Shown here: positions 8,765 through 15,958 of the stretch, piece after piece | Layout: each line of letters starts with the position of its first letter | Numbering within the stretch: the stretch's first letter is position 1 | Source: Desulfovibrio sp. MES5 | GTDB lineage: Bacteria > Desulfobacterota > Desulfovibrionia > Desulfovibrionales > Desulfovibrionaceae | Length of the DNA stretch: 46,378 nt | Assembly: GCF_002237645.1 (NCBI RefSeq) | Contig: NZ_MJUZ01000020.1 | Span: forward strand, 1-46,378 | Reading direction: 5' to 3' | The notes under the pieces: generated by a model | What the model was told of the DNA's origin: nothing | Databases searched by the model: none | The model's input: the letters and a program-made list of their open reading frames with translations, nothing else | Position numbers and translations under genes: made by a program

Positions 8765-8875
8765 GTTTGAGCCAAGCGAAAACATGGCTTGCTTCAAACC
8801 ATCTGGCGCTTGTGGGGTGATGCGGCTGATTGCTGTCCCGCTGTCCCTGCCCCAGAGAGTGGGACAGTGGGACAG
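8765..8875. other. Candidate oriT: two nested inverted repeats upstream of mobC
   Basis: Two dyads lie between mobC and the RepA relic. One is imperfect, GTTTGAGCCAAGC / GCTTGCTTCAAAC (8765-8777 and 8787-8799, 11 of 13 paired). The other is long, CTGTCCCGCTGTCCC / GGGACAGTGGGACAG (8833-8847 and 8861-8875, 14 of 15 paired), and is built from a doubled 7-8-bp iteron. Neither is followed by a T-run, so they are not ordinary terminators. Position upstream of mobC and the structure suit an origin of transfer; I cannot point to a nic site with confidence. Confidence 0.45.
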
Positions 8876-8901
8876 AGGACGGGCAAGATTTGCAGATCGT
8901 G

Positions 8902-9545
8902 TCATTGGTCACCCTCCAAGCGCTTTTTGAGCCGATGCAGAACAGATTTGCTGACACCCATTTCATCAGCACAATCTCTGAGGCTGAGGCCTTCTCCAAG
9001 AAGGCGCTTAAGTTCTTCAGCCTGAATATTCACTAGATCGCTTACGTCCCAAAGAAGCCGATTGTCCTCACTACGCAGATGCACTTCAAAGGGCAGAGCT
9101 TCTTCACCAACAATGCCCCGCGCTTTGGTCAGATGCACTTCAAATCGCGCTCCCTCTGCCACGTTGTATATTTTGGGGCGTCTAAGGCTGATTACCGTGT
9201 CCATAATGTCTTCACGGGCAGACGTGCCGCGCTGATCCCTTGATTTCCCTGCATGATGCACCAACAAAACAGCCATGCCACGCCTTCGCAAATCCAGCAG
9301 CCATGTTTGTATGGGCGTCCAAGATTGAGACGCGTTTTCTTTACCTGTGCGGCAAAGAGTGGCGAGGTTATCCAGAGCGGCATGTTTACCCGACTCACTG
9401 AAATCTATCCCTTTGTCGCGCGGGGTATATTGCTTTGTGGAGCCACAAAAAGCGCCTCAGAAGTTATTTCTTCATTGGCAAAGATGTAGTCCTGTGGCTC
9501 AAGGCCGGATTCTACCGCTTCTCTGTAGCTGTATGCGCGCATCAT
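8902..9545 (-). pseudogene. RepA-like hexameric helicase ATPase, broken and lacking Walker A
   Basis: An AAA-type RepA/RadA-like replication ATPase relic. The first frame starts at 9545 behind AGAGGAG and gives MMRAYSYREAVESGLEPQDY, stopping after about 47 codons. A second frame picks up at once (RDKGIDFSESGKHAALDN) and continues to the stop at 8902. It contains the Walker B/sensor part LDNLATLCRTGKEN, then AVLLVHHAGKSRDQRGTS, and a helix-turn-helix-like tail (LSLRDCADEMGVSKSVLHRL). The whole Walker A segment expected between the halves is missing, so an internal deletion as well as a frameshift is likely. A short ORF from 9291 could still give a 129-residue C-terminal fragment. Confidence 0.7.
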
Positions 9546-9759
9546 TTTCTCCTCTCTATATCTGTTGCTTTTTGCAGTCAGGTGTCACAGGGTGTGGAAA
9601 CATATACGCACCCGGACAGCTTCCCCCTTTCGTCAAAAAGGCGGACGAACATTTTGGCTTTGCAAATATAGAGTGAGTCCACATTTGCTTTTGCCGTTTT
9701 CAATGTTGGCCGAAGTTGTGAGTAAAATGTAGGTAAGAAATAGAAATGGGAGGAGAGAA

Positions 9760-10635
9760 ATGGAAAAATGGGCTGACTTTGCTGCGCTAATTGATCAAAT
9801 AAAAGAGATAGGAAAACTTGAGCGGAAAGGAGTTGATGCTACGGCTCAACTTAAAAAAAATGATGAACTGTTTGCTGTATACAACGAGTTAAAAGATAGA
9901 TTTTCGGATTTGCTATCTATAGATGAGATGTATTCATGTTTTCCAATCATCAGAGAATCTCATGATACGCATAAATTTTTTGGAAAAGCGACATCATATT
10001 ATGCAAGTATTGATGGAATGTTATTTTTAATCACTGCATCACATGCTCTCGATTGCGCCGCTTCAAATAATATTATAGTTTGTATACCAGGACACGGACT
10101 GCATGTTTTAGATGTAAATTTGTTTATAATAAATAAAAGTCTTGATTTGGCAGTGTATCCTTTGTCAAAAGATGATATCCTTGCAAGCAAGCTTCGCATG
10201 ATGACACCTATAAATGTTGAGGAATCCATAGGCTCGCTGTACCATGATGAAATGTTTTACGTTGTTGGATTTGAGGCTTCAAAATTTAAAATAAAACCCA
10301 ATAACGTTTTCACATATGAAAAACCATTTGACTGGATGACGCTGCCAAGGGCTACGCCTGAAAACTTGAAGCCTGCCACCCCTGAAATCCAATCCGATAG
10401 TTTTTTTTGCATGGAGTATCATCGGAGAAAGCAGAACTCTTTGTCTGCCAACTTAGAAATCACTGGCCCTGTCCCTAGAGGGGTAAGTGGGGGGCCAATA
10501 TATCGTATCATTCCGCGTGATGGCACTTTTGTACAACTATTCACAGGAATGTTCATTGAATACCACGAAGTGTATTCAGTTTCTCTCGGAATAAAAGGTG
10601 CCAAGATTGTAGACTACTTGAGGTCAATTGGCTGA
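9760..10635 (+). CDS. Trypsin-like serine protease, lone island cargo
   Basis: A 291-residue protein with a chymotrypsin-fold signature: His95 in FLITASHAL, Asp129 in KSLDLAVYPL and Ser243 in RGVSGGPIY. It has no signal peptide or membrane segment, so it is probably cytoplasmic; the first 55 residues look helical. A clear GGAGGAGAG ribosome site precedes the ATG. It is on the plus strand, opposite to every other island gene, and very AT-rich, so it arrived independently. Intracellular trypsin-like proteases occur as effectors or partners in some bacterial defence systems (for example AVAST type I), but here it stands alone and 3.7 kb from the STAND gene. The function is unknown; the protease fold is well supported. 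Confidence 0.75.
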   Translation: MEKWADFAALIDQIKEIGKLERKGVDATAQLKKNDELFAVYNELKDRFSDLLSIDEMYSCFPIIRESHDTHKFFGKATSYYASIDGMLFLITASHALDCAASNNIIVCIPGHGLHVLDVNLFIINKSLDLAVYPLSKDDILASKLRMMTPINVEESIGSLYHDEMFYVVGFEASKFKIKPNNVFTYEKPFDWMTLPRATPENLKPATPEIQSDSFFCMEYHRRKQNSLSANLEITGPVPRGVSGGPIYRIIPRDGTFVQLFTGMFIEYHEVYSVSLGIKGAKIVDYLRSIG

Positions 10636-10644
10636 AAATATTTA

Positions 10645-11677
10645 TCAAACGTTGTTACGGCGAAACTTCCCCACGCCTAGCCCCGCAAGCCTGTCTACAA
10701 GCTTGTACGCCCGGAGATGGCTATGTCTCGCAAGCAGTTGAAGCGTCTTATGCCCGGATATGGATTTGATTTCCATGATGTCGAGGTCGGTACGTTCGAA
10801 AAGGCAGGGTAAGCGCTCATGCCATAAGTCATGAAAGGTTAGCTCTCAATGTTTGCCCTTTGGCATGCCTTGATGAACGCTTGTATGATGGAAACATCGG
10901 AGAGCTTGAACTCGCTAGGGTATTCATCCCGCTCTATGCCTTTCAGGATTTCGATAGCGGCAGGGGAGAGGGGAAGCGTCCGCTGCTCATTGTTTTTTGT
11001 CTTGGGCAGATAGACAGTCTTCCGGGCAAGGTCTACGTTCTGCCATGTCAAAGACGCGATTTCTCCGCGTCGCATTGCCATTTCAATGGCGAACTGGACG
11101 ATAGGCCGGAGAGTGTCCTGGCATTCAGCCAAAAGCCGTTCTTCTTCTTCTTCTTCTTCCCCCTCAAGCCGTCTGGTGCGTCCGTTGCCGATTTTAGCGC
11201 GCGGAACTTTACTGACGGGGGAGGCGCAGCGATTCCATACCCCATGAGGCGAGTGCCACATTGAAAACTCGGGAGATTACCGCCAAGTCGAGCCTTACGG
11301 TGTTGCTCGTAACGCCTTCGGCCTCGTGCTCTTTGATGAATTCCGCAATATCCCTGGAGCGGATAGCCGCCATAAATTTTGTCGCCATCTTCCGCCGCTG
11401 CACAGAGCGGGCTTTTATCGTTTCCAGTTTGGGATTATTGTAACGGGGAACATATTCAGCGATAAAGCGTTCAAGGGCTTCATGCAGGATGGTGTTTTCC
11501 GCCCGGTTCGAGAGGTGAAAACGCCCCTGTCCATTTCATTTTCGATATCCCGCGCCACTTTTCAGCATCACTTTTTGTGGTGAAGGTTTTGCAAGTGATA
11601 GGGTGACCCTTCCGTCGGATTCTCGCTCGGATTCTCGCTTCCCATTGCAGGTCGCCGCGCTTGAGAATGCTTGCCAT
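10645..11677 (-). pseudogene. int: Tyrosine integrase, decayed
   Basis: Reading through at least four frameshifts reconstructs a tRNA-targeting phage-type integrase of about 340 residues. Pieces in order are MASILKRGDLQWEARI (start 11677 behind AGGAGGGG), DIENEMDRGVF, HEALERFIAEYVPRYNN, FMAAIRSRDIAEFIKEHE, SNTVRLDLAVISRVFNVALA, the first catalytic Arg in MAMRRGEIASLTW, TKNNEQRTLPLSP, then FHDLWHERLPCLFERTDLD, ISGHKTLQLLARHSHL and the stop at 10645-10647. Two catalytic residues are gone: HxLR reads HDLW (Arg to Trp) and the nucleophile in ARYSHL is His. It lies beside the tRNA attachment site, as expected. Confidence 0.9.
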
Positions 11678-11793
11678 TTTTACCCCTCCTTTCAAACTGA
11701 GTGGAGCATAAATGGAGCAAAAAGATAAATGATGCAAAAAAGGAGCATCGTTTTTGACACTCCATTTTTTCATAAGTACATAATTTTATTATA

Positions 11794-11815
11794 TATGGCG
11801 GAGAGGGTGGGATTC
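11794..11815. repeat. tRNA-proximal attachment repeat
   Basis: This copy is identical over 22 bp to 486-507 and forms the 3' end of the intact tRNA-Ser gene. It marks the right edge of the island. Confidence 0.85.
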
Positions 11816-11889
11816 GAACCCACGTGCCCCGGTTAAGGGACAACTCGATTTCGAGTCGAGCGCGTTACGGCCAGCTTCGCTACCTCTCC
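11796..11889 (-). tRNA. serU-type: tRNA-Ser (anticodon CGA)
   Basis: A 94-nt type II tRNA with encoded CCA. The acceptor stem is GGAGAGG / CCTCTCC with discriminator G, the anticodon loop CTCGAAA gives anticodon CGA for UCG codons, a long variable arm follows, and the T arm has GTTCGAATC. The gene is intact despite the integration at its 3' end. Confidence 0.95.
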
Positions 11890-11974
11890 GCAGGTCAGGG
11901 CGTTGCGCCCGTGACCGGAAGGCTGTCTATAGCGCATCTTTTTTTGAATGGCAATGCCCAGACGTTACAGTGGA

Positions 11975-12793
11975 CTACCTGCGTTCCAGTGCGGCCATCA
12001 CTTCCAGCGCGTCGGCCTGCTCCGGATCATCGTGCAGTGCGCGCAGGGCCATGTCCTCTGCTTTCTGGCGTTTGTGCCAGATGAGGTACAGCTTTGCCAT
12101 TTTGCCGTAGGTGGAAGGGTGCCCGCCGAACGTTCGCAGCACAGCCCTGTAGACGTTCTCGGCCTTTTCGTATTCGAGCAGTTCCATCCAGGCGGCCACT
12201 GCGCCGGTGTAGGCGGCAGGGTCGCGTGGCTGTTTGACCATGGCCTCTTCATACGTTTCGGCGGCTTCCTGATACAGACCGGCGGCGGAAAAAATCTGGG
12301 CCACCTGGACGCGGATGCCGTCTTCCTGCGTGAACTCTTCAACCACACGCTTGAGAAAGGCGCGCCCCTTGGCGGTCTGCCCTTCGCGAATAAACTGCAG
12401 CCCCGTATCAATAAGATGCTTTTTTCTTTCCATACGGGCGGTGGCTTCTGCCTGAACGCAATTTTCAGATTCTTTTTGCAGAATTTTGGCAAGGCCGTCC
12501 ATCACTGTGGCCAGGGCCGCTTCCTTGCCCTGCTGAAAGGGAATGTTTTTGGGATTGCCCGTCCGGGCCGGGTCCAGCAGCGGCTGCATGCACTGATGGC
12601 GCACCAGTGTGGACAGAAATTCATTGATCTGGCTGTCCAGCTCCGCCCGCGCGGGGCGCAGCATCTTGACCTCGGCCATACGGCGCAGAGCTTCACGCAT
12701 GACCAGAAGCGAGCGCTCCACCTCATCCTTGCGCAGATACCCTAAGGCTCTTGCCACATTTTCGCGTATGTCCTTGGGGGCGGTTGTCAGCAT
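11975..12793 (-). CDS. Tetratricopeptide-repeat protein
   Basis: A 272-residue soluble protein. The N-terminal half (1-120) is helical without a recognisable family; the second half has at least three TPR-like repeats, seen in FIREGQTAKGRAFLKRVVEE, GLYQEAAETYEEAMVKQPRD and LLEYEKAENVYRAVLRTFG. It probably acts as a protein-binding scaffold; the partner is unknown. The start overlaps the nadD stop (ATGCTGA), so it is translationally coupled as the third gene of proA-nadD-TPR. Nothing in the sequence suggests secretion. Confidence 0.75.
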   Translation of the reverse strand: MLTTAPKDIRENVARALGYLRKDEVERSLLVMREALRRMAEVKMLRPARAELDSQINEFLSTLVRHQCMQPLLDPARTGNPKNIPFQQGKEAALATVMDGLAKILQKESENCVQAEATARMERKKHLIDTGLQFIREGQTAKGRAFLKRVVEEFTQEDGIRVQVAQIFSAAGLYQEAAETYEEAMVKQPRDPAAYTGAVAAWMELLEYEKAENVYRAVLRTFGGHPSTYGKMAKLYLIWHKRQKAEDMALRALHDDPEQADALEVMAALERR

Positions 12794-13605
12794 GTCGGCT
12801 CCGTCTGTCGCCAGTGTGCTTGAACAGTTTTCTCGCTCTGCTTCAGAATTTCAAAAGCCGCCCGCGGCAGCAGAAAATCCACCCTTCGGCCTGCCAGCCA
12901 CAAACTGCGCAGGCGCGACGCGCTCACGTCCAGCCAGGGCAAGGGCAGAAAATGCGCCAGCCCGCCGCCGGGCAAGGCCATGCAAGGGCCGCCGCCCACA
13001 AGAGGGTCGCGCTCGCGGGCTTCGGGCCACAGCCTTTGCGCCGTGGCTATCACGTCCTGCGCGGTTTGTCCGTCGCGCGGCACCACAACAAAGTGGCACA
13101 GACCCGGCAGTTCCAGCCCCCTGTGCCAGGTGGGGAGCAGGGCAAAGTCTGGACTGCCCAGTATGAAATACAGTTCTGTTTGCGGTTCGGCCTCACGATA
13201 CGCCAACAACGTGTCCCATGTATAGGATGGCCCCTGTCGCTGCCCCTCAAGTCTGTTGCAGCGCAGAAAGGGCAGGTCGACGATGCTGGCTTCCACCATG
13301 CGGGCGCGCAGATCAAAAGGCAGCATGCCCGTCATGGTTTTGTGCGGCGGCACGGCACAGGGCACGAGATCAACGCCGCTCACCAGAGGGGCCAGAGCTT
13401 CGGCGGCCTCAATGGCCAGACGCAGATGCCCCACATGCGGGGGATTGAAGCTGCCGCCCAAAATGGCCCGACCCGCGCACGGCCCTGGCGTTCCGCCGGG
13501 AGCCGCTACACCGTGAGCCTTGCCGCCGGGAGCCGTCACATCTGGAGCCTTGCCATCCGGAGCCGCACTGGCCGCCGCCCCTTGTGAGCCGAGGTTCGCC
13601 GTCAC
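12787..13605 (-). CDS. nadD: Nicotinate-nucleotide adenylyltransferase with repetitive N-terminal extension
   Basis: A 272-residue protein that makes deamido-NAD from nicotinate mononucleotide and ATP. The nucleotidyl-transferase signature GGSFNPPHVGH is at 50-60, and a SASRLR motif near the C-terminus matches the family's ISSTxIR. The usual enzyme starts only a few residues before GGSF. Here about 46 extra residues rich in Ala, Gly and Pro precede it and contain a repeated APGGKA-like unit. The start is GTG at 13605, overlapping the proA stop (TAGTG). No ATG, GTG or TTG lies in frame between the extension and GGSF, so the extension is probably translated. It sits between proA and a TPR gene. 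Confidence 0.9.
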   Translation of the reverse strand: MTANLGSQGAAASAAPDGKAPDVTAPGGKAHGVAAPGGTPGPCAGRAILGGSFNPPHVGHLRLAIEAAEALAPLVSGVDLVPCAVPPHKTMTGMLPFDLRARMVEASIVDLPFLRCNRLEGQRQGPSYTWDTLLAYREAEPQTELYFILGSPDFALLPTWHRGLELPGLCHFVVVPRDGQTAQDVIATAQRLWPEARERDPLVGGGPCMALPGGGLAHFLPLPWLDVSASRLRSLWLAGRRVDFLLPRAAFEILKQSEKTVQAHWRQTEPTC

Positions 13606-14876
13606 TACTGCCGCACCTGCCCTTGCCCAAGTACCACAAACTTGGTGGTGGTCAGCTCTTCCACGCCCATGGCGCCGTAAGCGTGCAGCTTGGAAGTGGA
13701 GATGCCGATTTCTGCCCCAAGGCCAAGCTGGCCGCCATCGTTGAAGCGGCTGGACGCATTGACGGCCACCATGGAGGCGTCGGCCTCACGTAGAAAGCGC
13801 ATGGCCTTGGCGTAGTCGTTGGTGCAGATGATTTCTGTATGATTGGAGCCGTAGCGGGCAATGTGGTCCAGGGCTTCGTCCATATCCGCAACCACGCGCA
13901 CGGCAAGGATGAGGTTGTGGAACTCCTGTCCGAGGTCTTCGGGTTTCTGGGGCACGACGCTGCCTGCGGGAGCCTTGTCCATAAGCGGCAGGGCGGTAGC
14001 GTCGGCGCGAAACTCCACACCGGCAGCGCCGAGCTTTTCCGCCACCATGGGCAGAAAACGAGCGGCCACGCCCTTGTGAACCAGCAGGCATTCCAGCGCG
14101 TTGCACACGCCGGGGCGCTGCACCTTGCCGTTGAACACGATGTCCAGAGCCTTGTAAAGGTCAGCGTCCGGCTCGATATAAGCGTGGCACACCCCTTTGA
14201 AATGCTTGAGCACGGGCATGGTGGCGGCCTCGGTCACGGCGCGCACAAGACCTTCGCCCCCACGGGGGATGATGACGTCAATATACTGGTCGAGCTTGCA
14301 CAGGGCGTTGACGGCCTCATGCCCGGGCACGGCCACAAGCTGCGCGGCTTCGGCGGGCAGGCCAGCCTGCACCATGGCGTCCTGAAGCGCCTGCGCAAGA
14401 GCGGTATTGGAGTGCAGGGCTTCGCTGCCGCCGCGCAGGATGACGGCGTTGCCGGCCTTGATGCACAGAATGGCCGCATCAACGGTGACATTGGGGCGGG
14501 CTTCGTAAATCATGGCGATAACGCCAAGGGGAATACGCATCTTGCCCACCAGCAGGCCGTTGGGGCGCTGCCACTGGCTTTCGGTGGCTCCCACCGGATC
14601 GGGCAAATTGGCGACGTGGGCACAGGCGGCGCGCATTTCTTCCATAATGGCGGGAGTGAGCGTGAGGCGGTCAAGGCGGGCGGAATCCTGCCCGGCAGCC
14701 CTGGCGGCTTCGACGTCGCGGGCGTTGGCGGCCAGAATATCCGCCTCGCGTTCGCGCAAAAGTTCGGCCAGTCCCAGCAGAGCCCTGTTTTTGGATTCGG
14801 GCGTAGCCCTGGTCATGGCACGCGCCGCGTTTTTAGCCTGCGCGCCAAGGCGCGCCATTTTTTCCGATGGCGTCAT
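13605..14876 (-). CDS. proA: Gamma-glutamyl phosphate reductase
   Basis: A 423-residue NADPH-dependent enzyme of proline synthesis that reduces gamma-glutamyl phosphate to glutamate semialdehyde. It belongs to the aldehyde dehydrogenase superfamily. Family segments are IPLGVIAMIYEARPNVTVDA (116-135), KAGNAVILRGGSEA (140-153) and the candidate catalytic Cys258 in QRPGVCNALE. The length is normal. It is the first gene of the minus-strand proA-nadD-TPR set; the region 14877-15059 upstream is the divergent promoter area shared with the plus-strand TPR gene. No proB is in the window. Confidence 0.95.
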   Translation of the reverse strand: MTPSEKMARLGAQAKNAARAMTRATPESKNRALLGLAELLREREADILAANARDVEAARAAGQDSARLDRLTLTPAIMEEMRAACAHVANLPDPVGATESQWQRPNGLLVGKMRIPLGVIAMIYEARPNVTVDAAILCIKAGNAVILRGGSEALHSNTALAQALQDAMVQAGLPAEAAQLVAVPGHEAVNALCKLDQYIDVIIPRGGEGLVRAVTEAATMPVLKHFKGVCHAYIEPDADLYKALDIVFNGKVQRPGVCNALECLLVHKGVAARFLPMVAEKLGAAGVEFRADATALPLMDKAPAGSVVPQKPEDLGQEFHNLILAVRVVADMDEALDHIARYGSNHTEIICTNDYAKAMRFLREADASMVAVNASSRFNDGGQLGLGAEIGISTSKLHAYGAMGVEELTTTKFVVLGQGQVRQ

Positions 14877-15059
14877 GCGAACTCCTTGTAACAGCGGCTG
14901 TGGGCGCGCGTTTGCGGTCCTGGCCGGGGATATTTGTTTTGACAGAAGGACTGTTTGTGGCCTATGAAGAAGACTTCCGTCCTGAGTCCGTCCTCACGTG
15001 CGCGCTCCGCTTGCACGCCGGAAATGGCGGCGATTTCGCCCCTAAGGAGTTTTTGATAC

Positions 15060-15830
15060 ATGAATCCGCAAAAGAATCAAGGCACGGGCGATGCGCCCCT
15101 GCTGCGTGACCTGCAACTGGAAGTGAGCCAGGAGAGTGCGCCTCTTCTGCAATTCATGCTGCGCCATGCCGGTCTTATAGCCAGCGTGCTGGTGCTGTTT
15201 CTTCTGGTGCTCATAGGCACCGGCATCTATAACTGGCACGGCGACTCCCGGGCGAGTGAAGCCCGCGATGCCCTGGCGCGCACCCTTATACAAAATCATG
15301 GCGCGGATCAGGTCAAAGCTCTCTCGCAGCTGGCGGAGGGCGCGCCTTCTTCCACCCGTTTTGCCGCCTATATGGCCCTGGCGCAAAGTGCCCTTGAAAA
15401 CGACGATTACGCCACTGCCGCCCAGGCTTACGGCAAGGCCGCCAAAAGTACGGACGGCGCTTTCAGCCTGTCCGCTTCGCTTGGCGAGGCCGGAGCCCTG
15501 CTCAAGGCTGGCAAAAGCGCCGAAGCCCTGACCCTGCTGCAAGGGCTGCAAAACACCCAGCCCGGCGCGGCCAGCGCTCCGCAGCTGCGCCAGATGATGG
15601 CTGAAGCCGCCATTGCCTCCGGTCAGAATGAACTGGCGGCCCGCACATACCTGGCCCTGGCCCGTGAGACTGACGGCGTCAACAGCAGCTACCTGCGCGC
15701 CCGCGCAGCCGAGCTTGACCCCAAGCTGGCCGCTGAAGAAGCCGCGTCCAGCGCTCCGGTTGCCAAGGCCGCTCCGGATGCGGACAAGGACGGGCAAAAG
15801 CCCGTGCAGGCAACACCAACAAAGCCGTAA
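15060..15830 (+). CDS. Membrane-anchored TPR protein (YfgM-like)
   Basis: A 256-residue protein with one N-terminal membrane segment (about 38-58, GLIASVLVLFLLVLIGTGIY) and a periplasmic part made of TPR-like helices (for example YMALAQSALENDDYATAAQAY and GEAGALLKAGKSAEALTLL). It ends in an Ala/Lys/Pro-rich tail. The layout resembles YfgM, an ancillary SecYEG/BamB-linked protein, but the sequence alone does not prove orthology. AAGGAG lies 10-15 bp before the ATG. The gene is followed by the inverted repeat at 15840-15878. Confidence 0.7.
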   Translation: MNPQKNQGTGDAPLLRDLQLEVSQESAPLLQFMLRHAGLIASVLVLFLLVLIGTGIYNWHGDSRASEARDALARTLIQNHGADQVKALSQLAEGAPSSTRFAAYMALAQSALENDDYATAAQAYGKAAKSTDGAFSLSASLGEAGALLKAGKSAEALTLLQGLQNTQPGAASAPQLRQMMAEAAIASGQNELAARTYLALARETDGVNSSYLRARAAELDPKLAAEEAASSAPVAKAAPDADKDGQKPVQATPTKP

Positions 15831-15839
15831 TGATTTCTT

Positions 15840-15878
15840 ACAACAACCCGCAGCATGCACAGCACTGCGGGTTGTTGT
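15840..15878 (+). terminator. Long inverted repeat after the TPR gene
   Basis: A perfect 14-bp stem (ACAACAACCCGCAG / CTGCGGGTTGTTGT) has an 11-nt loop. There is no clear T-tract after it, so it may be a weak terminator or an mRNA 3'-end stabiliser. Confidence 0.6.
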
Positions 15879-15958
15879 GCAATAAGAGCGCGCCACCGGG
15901 CGCACCTTGCATCTAGCAGAAGCGGCCCGCGTGCCACGCGCCGGGGTCGGGAGGAAGC

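Larger units (their letters stand above)
486..11815. mobile_element. tRNA-Ser-integrated mobilizable element (IME-like), probably immobile
   Basis: The element is bounded by the 22-bp direct repeat and has an integrase relic next to the tRNA. It holds mobC, a relaxase and a mobB-like gene but no type IV secretion genes, so it was mobilizable rather than self-conjugative. Cargo is a nuclease-STAND giant protein, HigBA and a trypsin-like protease. Several genes are visibly more AT-rich than the flanking core (notably 668-6076 and 9760-10635), which supports horizontal acquisition. Decay of the integrase and of the RepA-like gene suggests the element can no longer excise or replicate by itself. 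Confidence 0.8.

Noticed and set aside
10839..11261. 140-codon ORF as an intact recombinase gene
   Set aside because: It is only the middle/C-terminal piece of the frameshifted integrase and lacks the HxxR and tyrosine boxes, which continue in another frame.
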